6,067 nucleotides of DNA from Burkholderiales bacterium UBA6064 (GTDB lineage: Bacteria > Pseudomonadota > Gammaproteobacteria > Burkholderiales > Burkholderiaceae_B): assembly GCA_002428895.1 (NCBI GenBank), contig DIYC01000026.1:16453-22519 (forward strand). The letters run 5' to 3'. This document shows, piece by piece, positions 1 through 6,067 of the stretch. The translations under genes and the position numbers were made by a program. The notes beneath the pieces were generated by a model, which was given only the letters and a program-made list of their open reading frames with translations, was not told the origin of the DNA and made no database searches. Numbering within the stretch: position 1 is the stretch's first letter; each line of letters opens with the position of its first letter.

Positions 1-2372
1 AAAAGGGTAAGGGATCGCTTGCTAAAAATAAAATCACTCAGTTGCAGCAAGAAAAAGCCGGAATTAATTCAGATGACTACGATAATTTATGGTTATCTAT
101 TGGTCAGGCCATGCAAATGGCCCGCGCTAAAGCAGTGGATGCCCGCGATTACACCTGGTCTGTCGCTTTGTTTGCGGTTGCCCCAATCTTATTTAACTAT
201 TATGAAGAAGTTAAACATGAATTGGGTGTTTGTGATTTTGATGATCTTGAGGAAACAGCTTTTCAACTTTTGGCTCACGAAGATCAACGAGTTTACTTAC
301 TTGAAAAATTAGATCGTCGAGTTCGGCATGTATTGATTGACGAATTTCAAGACACGAATCCAATTCAATGGGGTATTTTGCGATTGTGGCTTCAGGAGTA
401 TGACCTTACCCATCAGCCCACTGTATTTTTGGTGGGCGATCCTAAGCAATCGATTTATCGTTTTAGGCGAGCAGAATCTCGCTTATTTAATTACGTGAAA
501 GATTGGTTGCAAACTCATTTTTCTGCGCAGGTACTTGAATCGGATGATACTCGGCGGTGTTGCCCAGAGGTGGTCGATTTAGTCAATTCAGTGTTGGTCA
601 ATACTCCACGATTGGGAAAAACACAGTTTCGCCAGCATGGTTGCTTAAGCTCCCGTGAACGGGAGGAAAATCATTTCAGTTTGTTGGTTTATCCCCTGGT
701 GCGCTATGCGAAAAACTTACCTGATGATGAAGTCCATGTTACCGAGGCAGAGTTCGTGGCGCGTACCCTTCAGCAGTTTAAGCTGAGCGGTAAAATTTCA
801 CGGTACGGTCAAGTATTGGTTTTAGTGAAGTCTCATCAAAGTGCTCATAAATTGGCACCGGTGCTGCGTCAATATGGTATTGGATATCAGCTGAAAGATA
901 TCGGTGAGCGTTATCAAAGCTTAGTATGGTCTGATACCCTTGCCTTGTTTTCTTGGCTCAATTCGACCACTGACAGTGCCAGTTTGTTGCAACTGTTGCG
1001 CTCTCCTTTGCTTCAAATTCAAACCCATGAGTTGACTCAGTTGTTGCGTTGCATGAATGAATTAGGTTGTGACACTGTGTGGCGTGCTTTGGCGCATTTG
1101 GCCTTGCATGAACTCTGGGCAAGCACTGTGTATGCGCGTTTAAACGATTGGCACGAAAAAGCGCAGCGGCTACCCCTATTCGATGTGATTTTTAGTGTGG
1201 TTGAAGAAACCCAAGCCAGTGTCAAGTATTTAAATGCAACGCCTTCGGCACAACGAATTTTGTTTGCGGAGCATTGGGAGTGGTTAAAAAGTTGGTGTTT
1301 GCAAGTCAATAGCGGTCGATACCCAAATTTAAATGATGCCATAGAACAAGTGAAAGTGTTGGCAACTTATGGTGGTTCAGAGGGTGAACAAGGTGAAACG
1401 GATGAATCGGTGGTGCGTATTTTGACGGTGCATTCTGCCAAAGGGCTAGAAGCGGATCATGTGTGGTTATTCGATGCCTGTCAAGAAAATAGACCGTCGG
1501 GCAGTTCATTGAATTTACTTATTGATTGGCCGCTTGGGGAGCTTGCGCCTCGTGGTATCACGGTGGTCAATAAAGACAGTTGCATCAGCCCTTCCAGACA
1601 ATCGGTTTTTGAAACGGAACAACAAGCTCAGTTGGATGAAGAGGATCATTTGCTGTATGTGGCTTTAACTCGTGCGCGTGTGCAAATTCACCTGAGTGGT
1701 ACCACCAATCATCATGGTCACAGTGGAGGTTGGTATTCTCGTCTTTTACCCCACGCACGTGAGACAACATGGCCTGAGACCGAGATGCAAACGTCACAGT
1801 CGACTCAAGAAGTGAAAGCTTGGATTCGAAAATACTATCCAATCAATTCAGCGTTTACTCAACAGGTTGGTGTGATTCAATCGCTCACAGCTTCAGATGA
1901 GCAACTGATGGGCAATGCTTTTCATGCTGTTCTTGAACAGATTGACCAGTATTTTTTGTGTGCTCACTTTGATGAGTTTTGGCAGAACTGTTGGCTAGAC
2001 TGTGAACCCGAATTATTCATGTTAAACACGGAGCAATTGCAGCAAGTGAAGCAGTCAGTTGCGTTGGTTCTAAATAATGCCCAGATTCAAACATGGTTTA
2101 AACATGTTAACCAGTCGTACAGTGAAATTGAATGGGTCAATCAAGCGGGGCAGTTAGCAAGAGCTGATAAAGTGATTCAAACAGACCAAGGTTGGCTAGT
2201 GCTTGATTATAAATGGTCAGTGAACACTGCCAATCAACAGCAATATGTTCAGCAAGTGCAGCATTACATGCAGTTGCTTCAAGCCACCCTAATCGATCAT
2301 TCAAAAAAAGAGCAGATTCAAGGTGCACTCATTGACCGTATGGGTCACATTCATTGGGTTAGTTCGGTGTAG
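1..2372 (+). CDS. UvrD/RecB-like helicase with C-terminal PD-(D/E)XK nuclease domain (AddA/RecB-type), 5' partial
   Basis: The reading frame is open to the left edge (first whole codon at 3), so the N-terminus is missing, including the Walker A motif. Counting from the TTG codon at 42 as residue 1, superfamily 1A helicase motifs appear in order: IDEFQDT (Walker B, 99-105), VGDPKQSIYRFRRA (motif III, 131-144), TRRCCPEVVDLVN (motif IV region, 170-182), ILTVHSAKGLE (motif V, 460-470) and LLYVALTRAR (motif VI, 537-546). A RecB-family nuclease follows: H628 in GNAFHAVLE, D709 in RADK, and D722 and K724 in LDYK. The D-13-D-2-K spacing equals that of E. coli RecB D1067, D1080 and K1082. Such proteins unwind and resect double-strand ends in the cytoplasm, usually with an AddB-like or RecC partner, which is not visible here. 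The family call is secure; the choice between AddA and RecB subtype is not. The TTG at 42 is not a credible start. Stop TAG at 2370-2372. Confidence 0.93.
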   Translation, partial: KGKGSLAKNKITQLQQEKAGINSDDYDNLWLSIGQAMQMARAKAVDARDYTWSVALFAVAPILFNYYEEVKHELGVCDFDDLEETAFQLLAHEDQRVYLLEKLDRRVRHVLIDEFQDTNPIQWGILRLWLQEYDLTHQPTVFLVGDPKQSIYRFRRAESRLFNYVKDWLQTHFSAQVLESDDTRRCCPEVVDLVNSVLVNTPRLGKTQFRQHGCLSSREREENHFSLLVYPLVRYAKNLPDDEVHVTEAEFVARTLQQFKLSGKISRYGQVLVLVKSHQSAHKLAPVLRQYGIGYQLKDIGERYQSLVWSDTLALFSWLNSTTDSASLLQLLRSPLLQIQTHELTQLLRCMNELGCDTVWRALAHLALHELWASTVYARLNDWHEKAQRLPLFDVIFSVVEETQASVKYLNATPSAQRILFAEHWEWLKSWCLQVNSGRYPNLNDAIEQVKVLATYGGSEGEQGETDESVVRILTVHSAKGLEADHVWLFDACQENRPSGSSLNLLIDWPLGELAPRGITVVNKDSCISPSRQSVFETEQQAQLDEEDHLLYVALTRARVQIHLSGTTNHHGHSGGWYSRLLPHARETTWPETEMQTSQSTQEVKAWIRKYYPINSAFTQQVGVIQSLTASDEQLMGNAFHAVLEQIDQYFLCAHFDEFWQNCWLDCEPELFMLNTEQLQQVKQSVALVLNNAQIQTWFKHVNQSYSEIEWVNQAGQLARADKVIQTDQGWLVLDYKWSVNTANQQQYVQQVQHYMQLLQATLIDHSKKEQIQGALIDRMGHIHWVSSV

Positions 2373-2375
2373 AAT
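2347..2375 (+). promoter_or_regulatory. Possible sigma-70 promoter of the SRP RNA gene
   Basis: TAGAAT at 2370-2375 matches the TATAAT consensus at five of six positions. It ends seven bases before 2383, the predicted 5' end of the SRP RNA, which is correct spacing for a -10 box. The TAG is also the stop codon of the helicase gene. The -35 region at the usual distance (about 2347-2352, ACATTC) is poor, and no extended -10 TG is present. The call rests mainly on position and the -10 box. Confidence 0.35.
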
Positions 2376-2382
2376 ATTAACC

Positions 2383-2476
2383 GGCGGGTCTTCCCGCATG
2401 GTGTAGCGGTGAACCTGGTCAGGCCCGGAAGGGAGCAGCCATAGTCGTCAAGCCAGTGCCGGGGTTTAGGCTCGCC
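2383..2476 (+). ncRNA. ffs: Bacterial small signal recognition particle RNA (4.5S RNA)
   Basis: This RNA is the scaffold of the signal recognition particle. It binds Ffh and, through FtsY, targets nascent inner-membrane proteins to the translocon. The conserved core is plain: ACCTGGTCAGGCCCGG at 2413-2428, a GGAA tetraloop at 2427-2430 closed by CCC/GGG, then AGCAGCCA on the 3' side of the Ffh-binding internal loop. The ends pair: GGCGGG at 2383-2388 with CTCGCC at 2471-2476 (one G-U), giving a hairpin of about 94 nt, typical of the short Alu-less form. The helix is followed by ACCTTTTGTCATTTTC, whose T runs may serve as a weak terminator or processing region. It sits 10 bases after the helicase stop and 45 bases before dnaX, an arrangement found in other betaproteobacteria. 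The exact ends are inferred from base pairing. Confidence 0.95.
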
Positions 2477-2521
2477 ACCTTTTGTCATTTTCTTAAACGC
2501 ATCGTAAGGGTGTTTTGTTGC

Positions 2522-4378
2522 ATGGGTCAATCTGCTTCTTTAGCCCTCGCTCGAAAATGGCGACCAAGAGATTTTAGTTCGCTGGTCGGTCAGGAGCATG
2601 TTGTACAAGCGTTGTCACACTCTTTAAATTTAAATCGCTTGCATCATGCATACTTATTAACGGGTACACGTGGCGTGGGTAAAACAACCATAGCACGTAT
2701 TTTTGCAAAAGCATTAAACTGTCAACAAGGCTTGTCTGCAAAGCCTTGTGGTCAGTGCCAAGCTTGCCAAGAAATTGCCGAAGGTCGTTTTGCTGATTTA
2801 ATCGAGGTTGACGCAGCAACAAATACCCGTGTGGATGAAATGCGGCAATTGCTCGATAATGCTGTGTACATGCCTACTTCAGGTCGATATAAAGTGTATG
2901 TGATTGACGAAGTGCACATGCTTTCAACCAGCTCGTTTAACGCCATGTTAAAAACACTCGAAGAGCCGCCCGAACATGTTGTGTTTATTCTTGCTACCAC
3001 CGATCCACAAAAAATTCCAGCAACAGTGTTGTCTCGATGTTTACAGTTTAGTTTGCGTCAATTGGGCGTTGATCAGTTATTTGAGCACTTGGCAGGTATT
3101 TTAAAATCCGAAGGTGTTGTGTTTGAACCTGGTGCGTTGCGCTTAATTGCTAAAGCTGCGCGTGGCAGTGTGCGAGACGCGTTGTCGATTACTGATCAGG
3201 CGATTGCTTATGGTGCCAATACCCTTACCGAAAGTGGTGTTAGGCAGATGCTGGGGTTTGTTGATGAAAATGTCACTATTGCTATCTTACAAGGGCTTGC
3301 GTCCCAAAGTGGTGAGCAATTAATGCAGTTGGCCACGCGTTTGTCGCAAAAAAATGTTTCGTTTGTGCATGTGTTCGACGAATTTGCAAGCGCATGTTTT
3401 TACCTTTCAATGCAGAGTGTAGCGGGTTGTTTGCGCAGTGATGACCCTGATCATGCGGCATTATTCGAATTTTCTGAACAGTTTTCAGGAGAAGATTTGC
3501 AATTGTTTTATCAAGTTGCTATTCATGCGCGTGATGAATTGCATTTGGCCCCTCAGCCACACATTGGTTTTGGTATGGCTTTAATTCGACTGTTGTGTTT
3601 TAGACCAAGCACCAGTTTGCAGCTTGTTCAAGCGGTGTTAGCACCTGCTTCAAAAAATTTTAGCGACAATCAGCAATCTGTGAAGAAGAATCAAGTTCAG
3701 GGGCTTAGTTCAATATCAACGAATACTGCAGCAACACAAACAATTCAGCACTCTGATAGTGCAAAGGCTCTAAAGGGGCTGGATGCAGCGATGTTAGCAG
3801 TTGATCAAGTGATTGCTAATCGTAATCAAGATCCGCGCTATACAAAAACTGAGTCATCCCGCACTCCTTCACAAATGCAACAATCGCAAGCTGCTGAGTC
3901 TCAATCTGGAAATTTTCAGAGTGATTCACAGTTAAACTCATTCAATCATGCAGCAGGGCAGCAATTAAATGCAGCCACTTGGCCAGACTTTGCTGCATCG
4001 TTGTCGGCAACGGGGTTAATTCGTCAAGTCTTGGTGCAATCCGAGTTTGTCGCCTGGAAAGAGCAGCCGGGCCAACCTTTGGTTTGTTTAGTGCTGCGAA
4101 TTGCGACAAAAAGTTTATCTGACGTGGGGGTCGTCGACAAATTGGAACTGATGCTTTCTAATCAGTTTGGTCGCCCTATTCAAATTCAGTTTGAGCAAGG
4201 ATCTGTTCAGCACACTGCCTCTTTGCAAGCTCAATCTGCGCGTAGGCAGTCTCAAGAGCATGCCTTAAAATCTATTGCAAATGATCCACTGGTTCAGCAA
4301 TTGCAACATGAAATGGGTGCAACAGTGATTGAGGGTTCTATTCGTTCTTTAAGCACGAATAGTCCAGCAGATTTATAA
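2522..4378 (+). CDS. dnaX: DNA polymerase III subunit tau (and possibly gamma), clamp loader ATPase
   Basis: The product is the AAA+ motor of the clamp loader. It opens and loads the beta clamp and, through its C-terminal tail, holds polymerase and helicase at the fork. It is 618 residues from ATG 2522, near the E. coli tau length of 643. Visible features: LARKWRP (9-15), Walker A GTRGVGKTT (48-56), zinc cysteines C67, C76, C79 and C82, Walker B DEVH (129-132), sensor 1 ATTDPQK and the SRC arginine finger (171-173). Domain III ends near 370. A Gln/Ser/Asn-rich linker runs to about 480, followed by an alpha-binding domain ending GATVIEGSIRSL. I chose ATG 2522 because GQSASLALARKWRP aligns with the E. 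coli start and AAGGG lies at 2506-2510. The longer reading frame from GTG 2456 would begin inside the SRP RNA. No separate promoter is visible, so read-through from ffs is possible. Confidence 0.97.
   Translation: MGQSASLALARKWRPRDFSSLVGQEHVVQALSHSLNLNRLHHAYLLTGTRGVGKTTIARIFAKALNCQQGLSAKPCGQCQACQEIAEGRFADLIEVDAATNTRVDEMRQLLDNAVYMPTSGRYKVYVIDEVHMLSTSSFNAMLKTLEEPPEHVVFILATTDPQKIPATVLSRCLQFSLRQLGVDQLFEHLAGILKSEGVVFEPGALRLIAKAARGSVRDALSITDQAIAYGANTLTESGVRQMLGFVDENVTIAILQGLASQSGEQLMQLATRLSQKNVSFVHVFDEFASACFYLSMQSVAGCLRSDDPDHAALFEFSEQFSGEDLQLFYQVAIHARDELHLAPQPHIGFGMALIRLLCFRPSTSLQLVQAVLAPASKNFSDNQQSVKKNQVQGLSSISTNTAATQTIQHSDSAKALKGLDAAMLAVDQVIANRNQDPRYTKTESSRTPSQMQQSQAAESQSGNFQSDSQLNSFNHAAGQQLNAATWPDFAASLSATGLIRQVLVQSEFVAWKEQPGQPLVCLVLRIATKSLSDVGVVDKLELMLSNQFGRPIQIQFEQGSVQHTASLQAQSARRQSQEHALKSIANDPLVQQLQHEMGATVIEGSIRSLSTNSPADL
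3652..3663 (+). other. Candidate slippery site and -1 frame stop in dnaX (gamma-like product)
   Basis: Codons 377-379 are TCA AAA AAT, giving the in-phase heptamer A AAA AAT at 3652-3658. A -1 shift there reads TTT and then TAG at 3661-3663, so the product would stop at about 380 residues, at the end of clamp-loader domain III. Slippage of RNA polymerase on the A6 run that adds one A gives the same stop. Losing one A reaches TGA after about ten codons. In E. coli dnaX, an A AAA AAG site makes gamma this way. Against it: AAT is a less slippery second codon than AAG, there is no clear upstream Shine-Dalgarno-like stimulator, and I see no strong downstream stem-loop. Confidence 0.3.
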
Positions 4379-4399
4379 CTTTCAGCTTTTATGAATGAA

Positions 4400-4427
4400 T
4401 TGTTTGCGGATGCTGTTGTTTTATAAT
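4400..4427 (+). promoter_or_regulatory. Possible sigma-70 promoter for ybaB-recR
   Basis: TATAAT at 4422-4427 is a perfect -10 box. TTGTTT at 4400-4405 is a half-match -35 box at a 16-base spacing. It lies in the 102-base gap after dnaX and would start transcription near 4434, leaving a leader of about 47 bases before ybaB. No convincing terminator separates dnaX from it, so the pair could also be read from upstream. Confidence 0.45.
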
Positions 4428-4480
4428 TAGACGGGTCGAATAACTCGGCTCAGTATTTACTTTAATGCAAGGAATTTGAA

Positions 4481-4807
4481 ATGATGAAAGGTCAAATGGG
4501 CAACCTGCTTAAGCAAGCCCAGCAAATGCAAGAAAAAATGCAGAAAATGCAAGAAACGGTTGCAAAAATGGAAGTCGAGGGCAGCGCTGGTGCGGGTTTG
4601 GTTAAAGTAGTGATGACGTGTAAACATGATGTGAAACGGGTCACGATAGACCCTTCTTTGTTGGCGGATGACAAAGACATGCTAGAGGATCTTGTTGCAG
4701 CGGCCTTTAATGATGCAGTGCGTAAAGCGGAGTCTTTAACCGAGGAAAAAATGGCACCTTTAACAGCAGGGTTTCCTATGCCACCTGGCTTTAAAATGCC
4801 ATTTTAA
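4481..4807 (+). CDS. ybaB: YbaB/EbfC family nucleoid-associated DNA-binding protein
   Basis: This small dimeric protein binds DNA and is implicated in nucleoid organisation. It is nearly always encoded between dnaX and recR. The 108 residues match the family along their whole length: [19 protein letters not shown] at the N-terminal helix (7-25), the central SGxGLVKV-type strand (SAGAGLVKV), IDPSLL, the very conserved [11 protein letters not shown] helix, and the PPGFKMPF C-terminus. E. coli YbaB is 109 residues. AAGGAA at 4469-4474 lies six bases before ATG 4481. A second ATG at 4484 is equally well placed, so the start may move by one residue. The stop codon overlaps the recR start (TAATG), which implies translational coupling. 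Confidence 0.96.
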   Translation: MMKGQMGNLLKQAQQMQEKMQKMQETVAKMEVEGSAGAGLVKVVMTCKHDVKRVTIDPSLLADDKDMLEDLVAAAFNDAVRKAESLTEEKMAPLTAGFPMPPGFKMPF

Positions 4808-5433
4808 TGAATGATTACGAAAAATCGGGTTGGGCAGATCCGTTTGTACAAGTTGATTCTCTAAACAATTTGGTACAAGCACTTAAAAAGCTTCCTGGTG
4901 TTGGGCCAAAATCGGCGCAAAGGTTAGCATACTTTTTGCTGCAACATGATAGAACAGTGGCTCAAGAATTGGGTAGATCAATGTTGGCAGCAGTTGAGCA
5001 GGTGAAGCATTGCCTTCAGTGTAATAATTTTAGTCATGATACGCTGTGTTCAATTTGTGCCAATACACAACGCAACTCGAATTTACTGTGTGTGGTAGAA
5101 AGTCCTGCCGATTTAGCTGCAATTGAATCAACTCACACGTATGCAGGTTGTTATTATGTATTAATGGGTAAAGTGTCGCCTTTAGATGGCACAATGCCCG
5201 ACTCATTCGATTGGCCAAAGTTGTTTCAACATTTGCAACATGGAGCTTTTGAAGAAGTTATACTTGCCACTAATTTTACTACTGAAGGGGAGGCAACTGC
5301 GGTGTTTTTAACCGAGCGTATTCAACGTCTTGGGTTTAAAGTAACGCGATTAGCAAGGGGTGTCCCTTTAGGCGGTGAACTTGAGTACACCGATTTAGCC
5401 ACAGTGGCAAGGGCACTCAAAGACAGGCGGTAA
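4807..5433 (+). CDS. recR: Recombination mediator protein RecR
   Basis: RecR works with RecO (and RecF) to load RecA onto SSB-coated single-stranded DNA at gaps, in the RecFOR pathway. The 208 residues show the family order: helix-hairpin-helix LPGVGPKSAQR (29-39), a Cys4 zinc finger C69, C72, C81 and C84, a Toprim domain starting CVVESPAD (95-102) with ILATNFTTEGEAT as its second acidic motif, and the C-terminal GVPLGGELEY segment. E. coli RecR is 201 residues. The N-terminus is about 12 residues longer than E. coli RecR, with no other ATG in frame nearby. The start at 4807 is supported by the one-base overlap with the ybaB stop (TAATG). No separate strong Shine-Dalgarno sequence is needed if translation is coupled, though ybaB ends A/T-rich here. 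Confidence 0.97.
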   Translation: MNDYEKSGWADPFVQVDSLNNLVQALKKLPGVGPKSAQRLAYFLLQHDRTVAQELGRSMLAAVEQVKHCLQCNNFSHDTLCSICANTQRNSNLLCVVESPADLAAIESTHTYAGCYYVLMGKVSPLDGTMPDSFDWPKLFQHLQHGAFEEVILATNFTTEGEATAVFLTERIQRLGFKVTRLARGVPLGGELEYTDLATVARALKDRR

Positions 5434-5453
5434 TCTTTTGTGATCTCAAAAGA
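5434..5453 (+). repeat. Short inverted repeat just after recR
   Basis: TCTTTTG at 5434-5440 and CAAAAGA at 5447-5453 form a perfect 7-bp stem around a 6-base TGATCT loop, one base after the recR stop codon. It is AT-rich and has no following T run, so it is a weak candidate for a transcript end or an RNA 3' stabiliser, not a standard intrinsic terminator. Confidence 0.35.
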
Positions 5454-5492
5454 ATGGAACTTTAAACTCAGTATGGTTACCAACTGTTGTTG

Positions 5493-5525
5493 TTCAGCTG
5501 TTTTGAGGAGTTCTAAACCATGATG
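5493..5525 (+). repeat. Leader repeat copy 1 (includes ribosome binding site and ATGATG start)
   Basis: This 33-base segment matches the segment at 6029-6061 at 27 positions without gaps. Shared parts include TTCAG, TGTTTT, AGGA, TTC and the doubled ATGATG start. It contains the Shine-Dalgarno sequence GAGGAG (5505-5510), nine bases before ATG 5520. The similarity extends well beyond what a ribosome binding site alone requires. Confidence 0.5.
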
Positions 5526-5954
5526 TCCCCCATTGATAATGCAACCCCAGTTCAAACAAATTTTCAGGTGCCAGGTGCTGCAAGTTGCTGCAAAGCGATT
5601 TCAAATTCATTAACACGCAATGCGGTTTATAAAATTGCTAAAGTTTCTTTCGCGCTGAGTGTTTCAATTGGCGAGATTGTTGCCGCAAAGTTGGCTCGAC
5701 AACATTTCAACGCAACAGATCCTTATGCACAGTCTTTGTCTAGTAGGGTAGTACCGCATTTTTTGGTTTTTCTGAGCACGCTTTCCTGTTTTCTAACAGT
5801 TGTTGTTCTTTGTGATTCTGCACCTAGTTCAGAGCCCTTCGATCCGAGTCAACCTTCGGGGAGAACTGTTGCAACCATCGATGATACAGCCTCTGATTTA
5901 TCGCTAGAAGATGATGTTGAGTTAACTGAACCGAATCATACTTATACGGTTTAA
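5520..5954 (+). CDS. Hypothetical protein with two hydrophobic segments and an acidic C-terminal tail
   Basis: I do not recognise this 144-residue protein. It is likely a real gene: GAGGAG lies nine bases before ATG 5520, and the reading frame fills the space after recR on the same strand. A second ATG at 5523 could be the start instead. A polar N-terminus of about 38 residues (with a C23-C24 pair) leads to a moderately hydrophobic stretch IAKVSFALSVSIGEIVAA (39-56). A polar piece of about 20 residues follows, then a strong membrane segment VVPHFLVFLSTLSCFLTVVV (77-96). The tail is Ser/Pro-rich and then acidic (IDD...LSLEDDVELTE, 120-137). There is no cleavable signal peptide at the start. 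It may be a membrane hairpin with both ends on the same face, or a single-span protein. Its leader is repeated before the next ORF, suggesting a family or duplication. It is not obviously part of the recR operon. Confidence 0.7.
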   Translation: MMSPIDNATPVQTNFQVPGAASCCKAISNSLTRNAVYKIAKVSFALSVSIGEIVAAKLARQHFNATDPYAQSLSSRVVPHFLVFLSTLSCFLTVVVLCDSAPSSEPFDPSQPSGRTVATIDDTASDLSLEDDVELTEPNHTYTV

Positions 5955-6055
5955 TCATTCTAACGGCAAATAGGAAAATTCTTTTGGTCAGCTTTTTGTA
6001 AATCATTAAATTTCATGCAACACAAACATTCAGATGTTTTAAGGACTTCAAATTC
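5955..6055 (+). other. Intergenic gap between the unknown gene and the next ORF
   Basis: These 101 bases are AT-rich. I see no hairpin followed by a T run, so no clear terminator. A weak promoter is conceivable (TTGGTC at 5984-5989, TAAATT at 6007-6012, 17-base spacing), but both boxes are poor. The only supported element is the leader repeat in its last part. Confidence 0.3.
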
Positions 6056-6061
6056 ATGATG
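6029..6061 (+). repeat. Leader repeat copy 2 (includes ribosome binding site and ATGATG start)
   Basis: This is the second copy of the 33-base leader at 5493-5525, 536 bases downstream, with six mismatches. It carries AAGGA (6041-6045) ten bases before ATG 6056. Upstream of TTCAG the two copies no longer align clearly. Confidence 0.5.
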
Positions 6062-6067
6062 CAACCC
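6056..6067 (+). CDS. Start of a further gene, cut by the window edge
   Basis: Only four codons are visible, ATG ATG CAA CCC. The call rests on the AAGGA ribosome binding site at 6041-6045 and on a leader nearly identical to that of the preceding unknown gene, including the same double ATG. It may be a paralogue of that gene, but the few visible codons after ATGATG do not match in frame, so this cannot be decided here. Confidence 0.45.

Noticed and set aside
19..312. 97-codon plus-strand frame at the left edge
   Set aside because: It overlaps the helicase in another frame, while the helicase frame carries conserved SF1 motifs.
1037..1842. Minus-strand reading frames inside the helicase gene
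   Set aside because: They lie entirely within a gene with clear family motifs, resemble no known family, and are shadows of its codon use.
2482..2510. Promoter for dnaX using TTGTCA at 2482-2487
   Set aside because: The -35 box is good, but the -10 position (TAAGGG, 2505-2510) is poor and overlaps the ribosome binding site, leaving almost no leader.
2456..2521. Longer dnaX reading frame from GTG 2456, adding 22 residues
   Set aside because: The start lies inside the SRP RNA hairpin, the extra residues (PGFRLATFC...) resemble no DnaX N-terminus, and ATG 2522 gives the normal family start with a ribosome binding site.
3348..3355. A7 run with A AAA AAT in phase in dnaX (codons 276-278)
   Set aside because: A -1 shift here would run about 28 codons out of frame and remove most of clamp-loader domain III, so it would not yield a gamma-like subunit. 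It could still be a site of accidental slippage.
5322..5555. Minus-strand 77-codon frame across the recR end and the following gap
   Set aside because: It overlaps the conserved recR C-terminus and the start of the next gene, and I see no recognisable protein features.
5824..6006. Minus-strand 60-codon frame opposite the unknown gene's 3' end
   Set aside because: It is short, overlaps the plausible plus-strand gene, and has no convincing ribosome binding site or family resemblance.
5530..6067. ATGCAACCC shared by 5535-5545 and the right edge as evidence of a coding-level duplication
   Set aside because: The match is in different reading frames and only nine bases long, so it may be chance. 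Only the leader similarity is used as evidence.
1..6067. CRISPR arrays, insertion sequences, tRNAs, attachment sites or a replication origin
   Set aside because: I found no regularly spaced direct repeats, transposase frame, cloverleaf or terminal inverted repeats by reading. The only repeat pair is the leader duplication near the right end.

Overview
The window looks like chromosomal DNA of a moderately AT-leaning betaproteobacterium, probably in or near the Burkholderiales. That placement rests on family resemblance, not on a search. The RecR C-terminus (LARGVPLGGELEY...LKDRR), the DnaX C-terminal tail (DPLVQQL...GATVIEGSIRSL) and the short ffs-type SRP RNA all have a betaproteobacterial look. 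The order SRP RNA, dnaX, ybaB/ebfC, recR is also a common arrangement there. All genes are on the + strand.

Layout: (1) Positions 1-2372 hold the 3' part of a large UvrD/RecB-type helicase fused to a C-terminal PD-(D/E)XK nuclease. Its Walker A end lies outside the window. (2) Positions 2383-2476 hold the small bacterial SRP RNA (4.5S RNA), with a plausible promoter overlapping the helicase stop codon. (3) Positions 2522-4378 hold dnaX, the tau subunit of the DNA polymerase III clamp loader. An in-phase A AAA AAT run at the end of the clamp-loader core is followed at once by a -1 frame stop, so a short gamma-like product is possible. (4) A gap with a TATAAT box precedes ybaB/ebfC (4481-4807). 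This gene overlaps recR (4807-5433) by one base, so the two form a translationally coupled pair. (5) Positions 5520-5954 encode a 144-residue protein I do not recognise, with two hydrophobic segments and an acidic tail. (6) At the right edge another ORF begins at 6056. Its 33-base leader closely matches that of the unknown gene, which suggests a tandem duplication or a repeated gene family.

Together the recognised genes form a DNA replication and repair neighbourhood: end-processing helicase-nuclease, clamp loader, nucleoid-associated protein and RecFOR-pathway RecR, with the SRP RNA inserted. This part is conserved housekeeping DNA. The unusual material is the unknown membrane-protein gene with its repeated leader, and the possible reprogrammed decoding site in dnaX.
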